Assembly: GCA_040880465.1 (NCBI GenBank)
Contig: JBBDIK010000012.1
Location: forward strand, 1 to 64,000
Direction of reading: 5' to 3'
DNA length: 64,000 nt
From: JBBDIK01 sp040880465
GTDB taxonomy: Bacteria > Actinomycetota > UBA4738 > JBBDHU01
The notes beneath the pieces were generated by a model, which saw nothing but the letters and a program-made list of their open reading frames with translations, was not told where the DNA came from and searched no databases. A program made the position numbers and the translations under genes. Positions 40,489-49,690 of this stretch are shown here, piece after piece (positions within the stretch are counted from its first letter, which is position 1; every line of letters begins with the position of its first letter).

Positions 40489-41031
40489 ATGAGCAAGCGG
40501 GAACCGGATCTGACCCTGCATCTGGATCGTGTCGAGGACCTGTTCGTTGCCTCCCATGTGGATCTGGCGGCGGGCAAGCTGGACGTCGACGCGGGGATGG
40601 ATCAGCTCATGAGTGAGCTGCGCGCGCATCGCGGTCCCACCAAGGTGCGGGTCACGATCGCACTCCCTCGCGACGCGGCCGATCAGGTGTCGCGCGATCG
40701 GGTCCTTGAGCTGATCCGAACCTACTGCACGTCGACGATCCACCGGAACGAGAACGAGATCAAAGCCACACTGCGTGAGGGCGCGCGCTCGATGTTCCCG
40801 GCGACGCTCCTGCTGGCGGGGTGTCTCGCCCTCGCATTCGTCCTCGCCGCGTCGAAGGCCCTCGGTGAGGCAGGGACGCGGCTCGTCGGTGCCGGTCTCG
40901 GGATCGTTGGGTGGGTCGGGATGTGGCAGCCGCTCCAGCAGCTCCTCTATGACTGGTGGCCCTGGCATCGCGACAACAAGCTGTACGCGATCCTGATGGC
41001 GATGGATCTCACCGTCCAAACCGAACGCTGA
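40489..41031 (+). CDS. Membrane protein with a cytoplasmic helical domain, 180 aa
   Basis: ATG 7 nt after TAGGCT (40476-40481), leaderless. Residues 1-100 are soluble (HLDRVEDLFVASHVDLAAGKLD, VRVTIALPRDAA). Two transmembrane helices follow at about 105-145, and a Trp-rich end (YDWWPWHRDN). Not recognised. Confidence 0.55.
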   Translation: MSKREPDLTLHLDRVEDLFVASHVDLAAGKLDVDAGMDQLMSELRAHRGPTKVRVTIALPRDAADQVSRDRVLELIRTYCTSTIHRNENEIKATLREGARSMFPATLLLAGCLALAFVLAASKALGEAGTRLVGAGLGIVGWVGMWQPLQQLLYDWWPWHRDNKLYAILMAMDLTVQTER

Positions 41032-41046
41032 GCCGCTCCCTTCGAC

Positions 41047-42423
41047 TCACTCCGCGCTGACGAGTTTCACCAGCGGCCACCCGCCGATCGCCAGACCGGT
41101 GATGTGGCCGGTGGGCCCGCGCCGGAAGGTGCAGGGCTCGCCGTTCCCGCGCCCCCCGTGGACGACGAAGACCAGCGGGTCGTCGGTGGGTTCGAGGACG
41201 CTGAGCTGCTCCCCGTGGCGTTCGTCGAACGACGAGAGTACGAGCCGGCCGCGGAGCCACTCGACGCGGGCGGGCGCGCTGTGGTCCTTCCAGGCGTAGA
41301 TCCCGAGGAACTCTCCGAACGGCACCGGCACCGGCTGGGGAAGGTCGGGTGCGCCGCCGGGCGTCGGTGTCGACGCCCGGTCCAGGTCCTCGAGCCGAAG
41401 CAGGCGGGCCGCGAGCTTGCCCGTCGGGCCCTCGCCGTTCGTCAGCGCGACGACCCCGACCCCGCGAGCGGGGGAGAAGAGGGCCATCCCGGTGAAGCCG
41501 AACGTTCCTCCGGCGTGGCCGATGTGGATCTCCCCATCCTCGCGTCGGTAGACGCGCCATCCGAGCCCCATGGCCTGTGTCCAGTCGCGGTTCAGCACCC
41601 GCCGAGGACGGTGCATGTCCGCTAGCGAAGGGCCGGAGAGCACTTGGTCGCCACCGCTGAGTTGCACGTCGGTTCGGAACTGCAGACGCAGCCACTTGGC
41701 GACGTCTTCCACCGAGGAACACAGCCCGCCGTCGGCGTCGGTCGCCTTGAGACGGTCCGGCGAGGGTTGGAGCCGGTCGGAGAAGGCCGGCGGCTCATGC
41801 CCTCGTGCCGCCCGAGGGGCGAGCTCGCCGTCCAGTTCGAACGCGGTTGAGTCCATGCCCAGCGGTTCGAGCAGATGCTCGGTGATGTAGGTGCGGTACG
41901 GCTTTCCACCCGAACGCGCGATCACCTCGCCCAGCAGCTGGTAGCCCAGGTTCGAGTACTTCACTTCGCCGTCCGGTTCCACGGCAAGGGTCGTCTCCGG
42001 GAACCCCGCGATGATGTCGTCGATCGAGGGGAACCTGCGTTCGTCCCAGTCGAACGCAGTGGATTCGACCGGGACGCCGGCCTCGTGCGTCAAGAGCCGT
42101 CGCACGGTGACGTCCTCGATCGGTCCGAAGGGGTTCGTGACTTGCGCGAACTCGGGGATGTGCTCGACGAGCGGGTCGTCGAGTCGCAATCGGCCGGTGT
42201 CACGGAGCTGCAGGACCGACGCTGCGGTGAACGTCTTGGTGATGGACCCGATCCGGTAGACGGTCGATGGGGAGGCCTCGGTCTCGGCGTCGAGGTCGGC
42301 GTGGCCGTAGGCGAGCGTTCGGACCGGGCCGTCGGCAGCGACGAGCGCAACGGCCACGCTCGGCAGCCGGTGCTCGCGGGCGAACGCGGCGATCAGTTCC
42401 TCGGAGCTCAGGTCCGTCGTCAT
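41047..42423 (-). CDS. Serine hydrolase, beta-lactamase class C fold, 458 aa
   Basis: All three active-site motifs are present: S-x-x-K as SITK (about residue 59), Y-x-N as YSN (about 156), and the third motif HAGG (about 305). A C-terminal lipocalin-like segment (about 365-458) follows, as in many Pab87/EstB-type esterases and peptidases. There is no signal peptide, so a cytoplasmic esterase or D-aminopeptidase activity is more likely than beta-lactam resistance. Confidence 0.8.
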   Translation of the reverse strand: MTTDLSSEELIAAFAREHRLPSVAVALVAADGPVRTLAYGHADLDAETEASPSTVYRIGSITKTFTAASVLQLRDTGRLRLDDPLVEHIPEFAQVTNPFGPIEDVTVRRLLTHEAGVPVESTAFDWDERRFPSIDDIIAGFPETTLAVEPDGEVKYSNLGYQLLGEVIARSGGKPYRTYITEHLLEPLGMDSTAFELDGELAPRAARGHEPPAFSDRLQPSPDRLKATDADGGLCSSVEDVAKWLRLQFRTDVQLSGGDQVLSGPSLADMHRPRRVLNRDWTQAMGLGWRVYRREDGEIHIGHAGGTFGFTGMALFSPARGVGVVALTNGEGPTGKLAARLLRLEDLDRASTPTPGGAPDLPQPVPVPFGEFLGIYAWKDHSAPARVEWLRGRLVLSSFDERHGEQLSVLEPTDDPLVFVVHGGRGNGEPCTFRRGPTGHITGLAIGGWPLVKLVSAE

Positions 42424-42491
42424 CCCTGAGACGGTACCGAACTCCGGGCTGTGTCCGGGCCCGGCCCCTCGCGGTCGCCTACGCTTGCCGC

Positions 42492-42917
42492 ATGGGATGG
42501 GAGGTGCTCATCGGGATCGCGACCGCGCTGGCGGCGGCGTGGCTGCTCCTACTGATTGCGCTCCTGATCGCCCGGCCCAAGGGGTCCGGTGCCGGTGAAG
42601 CGCTCCGGATCTTGCCGGACACGCTGAAGCTGCTGCGGCGGCTCGCGACCGACCCGCGGGTCCCGCGAGGGGTTCGTATCGGGCTTTGGCTGCTCATCGC
42701 GTACCTGCTGTTCCCCCTCGATCTGGTGCCAGACTTCCTCCCGGTGATCGGGTACGCGGACGACGCGATCATCGCCGGTGTCGCGCTGCGGCTCGTGATC
42801 CGACACGCGGGGGCAGATGCCGTTCGGCGTCACTGGAGTGGGACCGAAGACGGTCTGGCGGCAGTGTGGAAGCTCGCGGGCTTGCCCGGGGAGCCGCCCG
42901 TGACGCCGGTGGCCTAG
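42492..42917 (+). CDS. DUF1232 (YkvA-like) membrane protein, 141 aa
   Basis: ATG 6 nt after TACGCT (42480-42485). An N-terminal transmembrane helix is followed by the DUF1232 core: RLATDPRVPRGVRIGLWLLIAYLLFPLDLVPDFLPVIGYADD, with the conserved P-D-LVPD-LPVIG-DD string. Function unknown. Its end overlaps the convergent pirin gene by 4 bp. Confidence 0.8.
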   Translation: MGWEVLIGIATALAAAWLLLLIALLIARPKGSGAGEALRILPDTLKLLRRLATDPRVPRGVRIGLWLLIAYLLFPLDLVPDFLPVIGYADDAIIAGVALRLVIRHAGADAVRRHWSGTEDGLAAVWKLAGLPGEPPVTPVA

Positions 42918-43876
42918 CTCGACGCGGGCTCGGCGGGGATCGCGCCCATGCGACCCGCCTGGTAGTCCTCGATCGCCTCGACGATCTCGTCCTTCGTGTT
43001 CATGACGAACGGGCCGTACCACGCGATCTGTTCGCGGATCGGGAGTCCGCCGAGCAGGAGCACCTCGACCGTCGGGTTGTGCGCGTCCTGGGACTCATCT
43101 GCCCGGAGTTCGAAGACGTCACCGTCGCCGAACACCGCGAGTTGTCCCTCATCGATCGGGGTGCGCTCGACCCCGACGGATCCGCGGCCCGCCAGAACGT
43201 AGACGAGCGCGTTGAAGTCCTTGCGCCACGGCAGACGCAGACGCGCACCGGGCGAGATGCTGGCGTGCGCGTACGAGATCGGTGTCCTGGTCGCGCCGGG
43301 GCCCGCGTTCCCGGCGAGGTCCCCGGCGATGAGGCGAAGGACGGCCCCGCCGTCGTCGGTGGTCATGAGCGAAACAGCGTCGGCGTCGATGTCCTGGTAG
43401 CGCGGCGGGGACCACTTCTGATCCTTGGGCAGGTTCACCCAGAGCTGCACGCCGTGGAAGAGCCCGCCGCCGTCCAACAGGTCATCGGTCGGCATCTCCG
43501 AATGCACGATGCCGGCGCCGGCGGTCATCCACTGCGTGGCGCCGTCGGTGATGACCCCGCCGCCGCCGTTGGAGTCTCGGTGGCGGATCTTGCCGTCCAG
43601 CATGTACGTCACGGTCTCGAACCCTCGGTGAGGATGGTCCGGCGCGCCCTTGGCCTCGCCGGGCGCGTACTCGACGGCCCCCATGTGGTCCAGCAGCAGG
43701 AACGGATCGGCGAAGCGCAGGTCGATGCCGGCGAACGCGCGTCGGACCTCGAACCCCTCGCCCTCGAGGAACCGCGGGGCGTCCACGACCACGACGACCG
43801 GGCGGTCGGTTCCGGCCTCGGGCGGCGCCACGATCCGCGGCAGCGCCAGGGGATCGTCCGGTGTGACGGCGGGCAT
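42914..43876 (-). CDS. Pirin family protein
   Basis: 320 aa from ATG 43876, set by a GGAGAGG site; the open frame extends upstream without one. Pirin bicupin signatures: FLLLDHMGAVEYAPGEAKGAPDHPHRGFETVTYMLDG (metal His pair), WMTAGAGIVHSEMP (metal His and Glu), HGVQLWVNLPKDQKWSPPRYQ, and a C-terminal cupin ending MNTKDEIVEAIEDYQAGRMG. Pirins bind iron; some are quercetin dioxygenases, others regulators. Confidence 0.9.
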   Translation of the reverse strand: MPAVTPDDPLALPRIVAPPEAGTDRPVVVVVDAPRFLEGEGFEVRRAFAGIDLRFADPFLLLDHMGAVEYAPGEAKGAPDHPHRGFETVTYMLDGKIRHRDSNGGGGVITDGATQWMTAGAGIVHSEMPTDDLLDGGGLFHGVQLWVNLPKDQKWSPPRYQDIDADAVSLMTTDDGGAVLRLIAGDLAGNAGPGATRTPISYAHASISPGARLRLPWRKDFNALVYVLAGRGSVGVERTPIDEGQLAVFGDGDVFELRADESQDAHNPTVEVLLLGGLPIREQIAWYGPFVMNTKDEIVEAIEDYQAGRMGAIPAEPASS

Positions 43877-43952
43877 CAGGTCCTCTCCGGTCGGTGTGGC
43901 TGTTCCAACACACTCGTGGAAGAGCCTATTCCGTCCGTTAGCATCCGTGGTC

Positions 43953-44474
43953 ATGGACGATACGCCCAGCCGCGATGAAGCGCTTCGCATCATGCAGGAC
44001 GAGCACCTACAGGTCGGGTCGCTCGTGGCGGCTCTGGATGATGAGGCCTTCACACGCGCGGCTACGATCGGCGGTGGCGACTGGTCGGCTAAGGATCTCG
44101 TTGGGCACCTGACCACGTGGGAGGAGATCGCCCTCCGGTCGCTGGATGAGTGGCGGCTCGGCGATCGGCCGTGGATCGAAGAGGCGTCCGATGGGACGGC
44201 CGACGACGTCAACGCCGAGGCGCAAGGCCGGAAGTCGGGGCTCAGCGCCGCCGACATCCTCGGCGCCTTCGATGGCGTGTTCGAGCGGCTCGTCGGAGCG
44301 TTCCGGACGATCGCCGAGAACGAGTGGCGGCAGCCGGCCTCCTTCGACGCCGCGCCCGGAACGACGCTCGGCTCCTTCCTGGGCGACGTGCTCGGTGGAC
44401 CGGCGGGGCCGTTCGCGCATGCGTCGGCGCATCTGGACGACCTGCGCGCCTACGTCGAACGAGCTCGGGACTAG
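43953..44474 (+). CDS. DinB / mycothiol-dependent isomerase N-terminal domain protein, 173 aa
   Basis: ATG after TAGCAT (43939-43944, 8 nt). Four-helix DinB-type fold with GGDWSAKDLVGHLTTWEEIALRSLDEW in the second helix and a final HASAHLDDLRAYVERA. The His residues are candidate metal ligands as in thiol-dependent DinB enzymes. Possibly a mycothiol transferase. It overlaps the end of the MMPL gene by 4 bp. Confidence 0.7.
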   Translation: MDDTPSRDEALRIMQDEHLQVGSLVAALDDEAFTRAATIGGGDWSAKDLVGHLTTWEEIALRSLDEWRLGDRPWIEEASDGTADDVNAEAQGRKSGLSAADILGAFDGVFERLVGAFRTIAENEWRQPASFDAAPGTTLGSFLGDVLGGPAGPFAHASAHLDDLRAYVERARD

Positions 44475-47400
44475 GCTGCCGTCCGCCGGCGATCTGCTTT
44501 GGCAGCGGCTTTCGCCGTTGCCTTTGCCGATGCCTTCTCGGCGTCCTCGGCTGCCTTCTTCTCGGCGTAGGCCTCGAACTTCTTGCCGCCCTCCAAGCTG
44601 AGTTGTGGCGTGATCTTGTCCAGCCACTTCGGATACCACCAGGCTTTGCGTCCCATGAGGGCCAGGATCGACGGGACGAGCAGCATCCGGATGATGGTCG
44701 CATCGACGGCGACGGCCACGGACAGCCCGACGCCGAACTGCTTGACCGTCGGGTCGCTCTCGAGGATGAAGCTCGCGAACACCGACACCATGATCATCGC
44801 GGCGGCCGTGATGACGCGTGCGCTGGTGGACAACCCCGCAACGATGGAATCGTGCGGGTTCATCCCATCCTGATAATGCTCGCCGATCGCGCTCATCAGG
44901 AAGACCTCGTAGTCCATGGACAAGCCGAACAGGACCGCGAACATCATGAGCGGCACGTAGCTCGCGATCGGCACGTGGTCGGCGCCATGGATGCCGAGGA
45001 ACTCGAGACCCCAGCCCCACTGGAAGAGCGCGGTCAGCACGCCGAACGCCGCCAGTACGGATAACAGGTTCATCGCCGCGGCCTTGGCCGGGACCAGGAT
45101 GGACCGGAAGGCCAGCATGAGCAGGACGAACGATAAGGCGATCACGACGCCGATCACGAGGGGGAGTGCGGCCGAGATGTCGACGGCTAGATCGATGTAG
45201 GAGGCGGTCTGGCCGCCGACGTAGACCGTCAGCCCCGTCGCTTTCTCCTCCGGTGGGATCGTCGTGGCCCGGAGCGCGTTCACCAGATCGTTCGTGCGTT
45301 GGGAGGACGGAGCGGAGTCGGAGACGACGCTCAGGACGGAAGCGGTTCCCGAGTCGTTCACGTCGGGCGCCGAGACCTGGACGACACCGGTCGCAGCGGC
45401 CATGTCGGTCTTCAGGGCTTGCAGGCGGCTGTCGGTGGCGCGGCGCTTCCCACCTGCGTCCCGCAGCATCTTGTGCAGTTCGGGCTTGAGAACCTTGCCT
45501 TCCTGGACGAGCCGGCGTTTCCGTTGTCGGAACAGCGGCGCGCGTCCCTTCGCACGATGGACCTGCTTCTTGAGCGTGTCGCCTTGTCTCGTCAGCCGCT
45601 TCTCCTTGCGCTCAAGAGGCCGGGACTCACGCTGGAGCTGGAGCCCCTCACGCTCGAGCCGTGTCTTCTCGCGCTCCAATGCCGCTGCCTCTCGCTCCAA
45701 GCGGAGCCCTTGCCGCTGGAGCTGCGTTCCCTGCCGCTCGAGGGCGAGGAGCTGGCTCTTGACGCGCTCTCCCTGCTCGATCGTTCGCTCCAGCTTCTTA
45801 GCGACCTTCTCGGCCCGCGCTTCGATCCGCTCGAGTTTCGCTACGAGCCGGGCCAGCTTGGCGGGATCGCTGGTGTGGGCGATCTTCCTGAGCACCTTCA
45901 CCGCCGTCTTCGCCATCTGTTCGAGCTGAGCGACGTAATGCTCGGCCTTGGCTTCCAGGTGCTGGCCTTTGTTCAGGAGCGCGGCCCCCCGCGCCTCCAG
46001 GTGAGCCTTCCGAGCCTCCAGCGCTGCGGCCTGCCGGGTCAGCGCTTCGCCTTGCCGGACGAGCTGCTCGCCTTGGGCCTCCAGACGGGCCTCCTCGGCC
46101 TGCAGCGGAGCGGCCTCCGCCTCCAACTCGTCTCCTTGGGCGGTGAGCGTCGCCTCCCGGTCCTTGAAATGTTGCTCCTCGGCGCGTGTCTCCCGCTTGA
46201 GGCGGGCGCCGGTCTCGTGCAATCCGATCGCGCGCGAGCGCTTCGCCACGTAGTCCGAGCCGGCGTGAGCCGGCGTCGGCAGCTCGACGGCGATCAGGAG
46301 CGGGCCGTTGTAGCCAGGGCCGAATCCCTCCTCGATGAGGTCGTAGGCCTGCCGCTGTGACTGGGACGGCGGGTCGACCGCGACGTCCGGCTGGCCGTAC
46401 TCCAGTGAGAAGAACGGGTAGATCATCGGCGCCAGAACGATCGTCGCCATCGTGATCCCGCGCCACGGATGTCCGGCGATGGCGTGCGCGGCCTTGGCCC
46501 AGAACGTGTCCTTCGGGTCCTTCTCTTTCGGGTGCAGCCACTTCGGGAGCTTCAGCGAGAACAGATGCTTGCCCAGGAGGGCGAAGATGGCCGGCACGAG
46601 CGTCACGGCAGCCAGGACCGCGATGACCACGGCGATGGCGGATACGTACCCCATCGAGGTGACGATCGGGATCCCGGCGAGGCCGAGCGAGGCGATGGCG
46701 ATAACCACGGTCGTACCCGCGAAGACGATAGCGCCCCCGGACGTCGCGGTCGTCCGCGCGATGGACTCGCGGATGTCCATGCCTTCACCGACCTGACGCT
46801 TGTGCCGTGTGACCATGAACAGCGCGTAGTCGATGCCGACGCCTAACCCGAGCATGGTCGCCAGCGTCGGCGCGACATCGGGGATCGTGAAGATGTGTTC
46901 GAGCAGCGTGATGATGCTGAGCGCGATCCCCAAGCCGAAGACGGCCGTCACGACCGGCACGCCCATCGCCACCAACGATCCGAACGTGAACGTCAGGATG
47001 ATGATCGCCGCCAGCAGTCCGATCTTGTCCGCGTTGTCCGTCGTCGTATTCGCGAGTTCGGAGCCGACCGGTCCGCCTACGGCGACGTGCATCCCGACGC
47101 GGTCGGCCGGCCCCTTGGCGGTCGCGAGGACCTTCTGCGCGATCGGCATCGTGAGTTGCGCGTTCTCGACCTTGAGCAGGACCGGGATGTAGGCGATCTG
47201 TTCGTTGTCGCTGCGGAGCGCTTTCGCGTAGTCCTCCATCGGATTGACGACGCTGTACACCTCCGGCAGGGTCTTGAGGCTCTTCGACGCCTCGTTGATG
47301 GCGCTCTTGTAGGGCTCGTCGGTGAGCTTGCCGGACTCGATGGAGAAGACCACCGGGCTGCTTCCGTTCTGCTCCGGCGGGAACTCCTTGGTGAGCAGGT

Positions 47401-47569
47401 CCGTTGCGTCCTGGCTTCCGGTACCGGGCAGCGAGAGGTCGTTGTAGGTCTGGGGTCCGGCGGCCTGCCCAGCCGAGATGATGAGACCGGCGGCGACCAA
47501 CCACAGGACGAGGACGCCCCACCGGAGCTTGACCATCAACCGGGCGAGCGCGTACAGGACCTTGCTCAA
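44471..47569 (-). CDS. MMPL/RND family transporter with a long extracytoplasmic coiled coil, 1032 aa
   Basis: TTG start 47569 with AGAGGG upstream. It has twelve-helix MMPL architecture: helix 1 at about 15-35, a first porter loop (about 40-170), helices 2-6 (LGVGIDYALFMVTRHKRQVGEG marks the conserved loop), a second outside region, and helices 8-12 with LFGLSMDYEVFLMSAI. About residues 450-720 of the second loop are an uninterrupted series of seven-residue Leu/Ala/Gln/Arg/Glu repeats (such as LEREAAALEREKTRLER), long enough for a coiled-coil hairpin. Proton-driven export of lipids or small molecules is the family role. An MmpS-like lipoprotein is encoded at 30327. Confidence 0.88.
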   Translation of the reverse strand: MSKVLYALARLMVKLRWGVLVLWLVAAGLIISAGQAAGPQTYNDLSLPGTGSQDATDLLTKEFPPEQNGSSPVVFSIESGKLTDEPYKSAINEASKSLKTLPEVYSVVNPMEDYAKALRSDNEQIAYIPVLLKVENAQLTMPIAQKVLATAKGPADRVGMHVAVGGPVGSELANTTTDNADKIGLLAAIIILTFTFGSLVAMGVPVVTAVFGLGIALSIITLLEHIFTIPDVAPTLATMLGLGVGIDYALFMVTRHKRQVGEGMDIRESIARTTATSGGAIVFAGTTVVIAIASLGLAGIPIVTSMGYVSAIAVVIAVLAAVTLVPAIFALLGKHLFSLKLPKWLHPKEKDPKDTFWAKAAHAIAGHPWRGITMATIVLAPMIYPFFSLEYGQPDVAVDPPSQSQRQAYDLIEEGFGPGYNGPLLIAVELPTPAHAGSDYVAKRSRAIGLHETGARLKRETRAEEQHFKDREATLTAQGDELEAEAAPLQAEEARLEAQGEQLVRQGEALTRQAAALEARKAHLEARGAALLNKGQHLEAKAEHYVAQLEQMAKTAVKVLRKIAHTSDPAKLARLVAKLERIEARAEKVAKKLERTIEQGERVKSQLLALERQGTQLQRQGLRLEREAAALEREKTRLEREGLQLQRESRPLERKEKRLTRQGDTLKKQVHRAKGRAPLFRQRKRRLVQEGKVLKPELHKMLRDAGGKRRATDSRLQALKTDMAAATGVVQVSAPDVNDSGTASVLSVVSDSAPSSQRTNDLVNALRATTIPPEEKATGLTVYVGGQTASYIDLAVDISAALPLVIGVVIALSFVLLMLAFRSILVPAKAAAMNLLSVLAAFGVLTALFQWGWGLEFLGIHGADHVPIASYVPLMMFAVLFGLSMDYEVFLMSAIGEHYQDGMNPHDSIVAGLSTSARVITAAAMIMVSVFASFILESDPTVKQFGVGLSVAVAVDATIIRMLLVPSILALMGRKAWWYPKWLDKITPQLSLEGGKKFEAYAEKKAAEDAEKASAKATAKAAAKADRRRTAA

Positions 47570-47624
47570 CGACGGAGCCCTCTCACGGGGTCGAGCATAG
47601 CCCGGGACCGGGGTTCAGGCGTGC

Positions 47625-48062
47625 CTACGGGCGGGTCATCGTGTCGGGTGCGTCGGAGCCGGGCTCCGCAAGCTCGAATCCCTCGAAGGTGAACGCCGGA
47701 GAGACGGTGCAGCCGACGAGCGACCAGACGCCGGTCGATCGCGCGCTTTGCCATGCGTGCTCCGGGACGGTGAACTGCGGGCGCTGGCCGGCGCGCAGGT
47801 CGGTTCCGATGAGGTGCGTGGTCGCCTCGTTCATCTGCATGCCGGCCCGAAGCTCCACGGGGTCGCCGGCGTAGAAGTGCCATGTCTCGGCGGCATCGAC
47901 CCGATGCCTGGCGGACTCAAGCCCGTCGCGGAGCAGGAAGTAGATGGCCGAGCCGTGTCCGCGGCCGCCCTCCTCGGGGGTGTGGCGCCAGGTCTCCACG
48001 TAATGGCCGCCCTCGGGGTGCGGTTGCATCTGCAGGAGCTCGACGATCTCGTCGGCGTTCAT
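47625..48062 (-). CDS. Cupin DUF985 protein, 145 aa
   Basis: Whole-length cupin_5/DUF985: LQMQPHPEGGHYVETWR, GSAIYFLLRDG, VDAAETWHFYAGDPVEL and VSPAFTFEGFELAEPG. Conserved His and Glu are candidate metal ligands. No known reaction. It overlaps the ABC-F gene by ATGA and is its operon partner. Confidence 0.82.
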   Translation of the reverse strand: MNADEIVELLQMQPHPEGGHYVETWRHTPEEGGRGHGSAIYFLLRDGLESARHRVDAAETWHFYAGDPVELRAGMQMNEATTHLIGTDLRAGQRPQFTVPEHAWQSARSTGVWSLVGCTVSPAFTFEGFELAEPGSDAPDTMTRP

Positions 48063-49678
48063 CCGGCGACGCGCGCTTCCTCGTACGGGGGTTCGAGCAG
48101 CTGGCGGATGGAGCCGTCCTCGTCGAAAGAGAGGAAGCGATCCATGCCCTGCATGAACCAGCGGTCGTGCGTGACGGCGATCACCGTTCCCTCATAGCGG
48201 GACAGGGCGTCTTCGAGCGCCTCCGCCGAGTGCAGGTCGAGGTTGTCCGTCGGCTCGTCCAGGAGAAGCATCGTTGGGCTCTGCACCTCCATGAGCAGCA
48301 GTTGGAACCGCGCCTGCTGGCCACCCGACAGGAGTCCGAACGGGTTGCGGGCGGCGTTCTGGAGTTCGTACCGCTTCAGGGTCGACATCGCCTCACTCAT
48401 CCCCATCCCGCTCGATCGAAGGATCTCCAGGATGGGGGAGTCCGACAGGTCGGGCCGGTGATGGAGCTGGGTGAACAGGCCGGGCTCGACGCGCGCGCCG
48501 AGGCGCCACTCGCCCTCGTGGGCGATGTCCTCGCCGGCGAGCAGCCGGAGGAAGTGCGTCTTGCCGGTCCCGTTCGGTCCGACGACCCCGACGCGCTCGC
48601 CGAACCAGATCTCGGCGTCGAAGGGGAGGATCAGTCCGGGCATGCCGAAGGAGGTGAGCCGCAGCGCCATCTTCCCCGTGCGGCCGCCCGCGATCGCCAT
48701 CTGCACGTTCTGCTCGGCGGCCTTCTCCCGTGGGGCCTTCTGCACCTCGTACCGCTCGATCCGCTTCTCCATCGACCGGGCCTTCGTGGCCCAGCCGTCG
48801 TTGTAGGCAGCCTTGCGTTTCATCTCTTTCATCGCGGCGACCAGGCGTTTGTGCTCCTCGTTGTAGCGCCGGTGTTCCTCGTCGATCCGTTCGAGTCGCG
48901 CCTCGCGTGCCTCGGCGAAGGTTGCGTAGTTGTCCGGATGCACCCACGCTCCGTGGCCCTCCAACGTGATGACGCGCGTCGTCGTCGCGGCGAGCAGCGT
49001 TCGGTCGTGGCTGACGAACAGGATGGTCTTGTCGCTCCCGCGGATCGTGCGCTCCAGCCAGCGCTTCCCGTCGATGTCCAAGAAGTTGTCCGGTTCGTCC
49101 AGCAGGAGGACTTCGAACGGTGACCGGAAGAGCAACTCAAGCGCGAGCCGCTTCTGTTCGCCGCCGGACAGCGTCGCGACCAGGCGCTCACCCACGTCGG
49201 CGAGTGTCTCGCCCATCGCGGCTACGCTGCAGACGTCCCACTGGACCTCGGCGTCGTAGCCGCCGGCCTCCTCCCAGGCCGCGAGCGCGTCGGCGTACGC
49301 GAGCTGTGCCGCATCCCCGACATCGCCCGACGCGAGTCGCAGCTCCGCCTCCCGGACCGCGTCGGCGGCTTCGATGAGGCGCGGTTCGGCGAACGAGAGC
49401 AGGAATCCGCGGATCGTCGGTGACCCCGCCGGTTCGGCGATGAACTGCCGCATGTATCCGAGGCGGCCGTCGACGTTGATCGTTCCCTGCGTCTCACCGG
49501 TTCCGGCGACCCCGCCGGCCGTCGCCGCGATCGTCCTGAGTAGCGTCGTCTTGCCGACCCCGTTCGCGCCGACCAGGGCCGCGTGATGCCCGTCGGGCAC
49601 GCGGAACGTGACCCCGTCGAACAGGGTCCAGCCGCCGGGCAGGGCGACCCGCACGTCGGAACAATCGATGAGCGCCAT
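48059..49678 (-). CDS. ABC-F family ATPase
   Basis: 539 aa, two ATP-binding cassettes and no membrane part. Domain 1 has GANGVGKTTLL, LSGGEQKRLALELL and LLLDEPDNFLD. Domain 2 has GPNGTGKTHFLRLL, LSGGQQARFQLLL and LLLDEPTDNLD. A charged linker (about 245-305: EEHRRYNEEHKRLVAAMKEMKRKA) lies between them, as in translational ABC-F proteins that enter the ribosomal E site. It could be a translation factor or an antibiotic-resistance type; the sequence alone does not decide. Confidence 0.88.
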   Translation of the reverse strand: MALIDCSDVRVALPGGWTLFDGVTFRVPDGHHAALVGANGVGKTTLLRTIAATAGGVAGTGETQGTINVDGRLGYMRQFIAEPAGSPTIRGFLLSFAEPRLIEAADAVREAELRLASGDVGDAAQLAYADALAAWEEAGGYDAEVQWDVCSVAAMGETLADVGERLVATLSGGEQKRLALELLFRSPFEVLLLDEPDNFLDIDGKRWLERTIRGSDKTILFVSHDRTLLAATTTRVITLEGHGAWVHPDNYATFAEAREARLERIDEEHRRYNEEHKRLVAAMKEMKRKAAYNDGWATKARSMEKRIERYEVQKAPREKAAEQNVQMAIAGGRTGKMALRLTSFGMPGLILPFDAEIWFGERVGVVGPNGTGKTHFLRLLAGEDIAHEGEWRLGARVEPGLFTQLHHRPDLSDSPILEILRSSGMGMSEAMSTLKRYELQNAARNPFGLLSGGQQARFQLLLMEVQSPTMLLLDEPTDNLDLHSAEALEDALSRYEGTVIAVTHDRWFMQGMDRFLSFDEDGSIRQLLEPPYEEARVAG

Positions 49679-49690
49679 GACCCATCCAGA

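Noticed and set aside
42914..44257. 447-codon version of the pirin gene
   Set aside because: The first 127 codons lie antisense to the DinB-like gene. The GGAGAGG-preceded ATG at 43876 fits pirin length.
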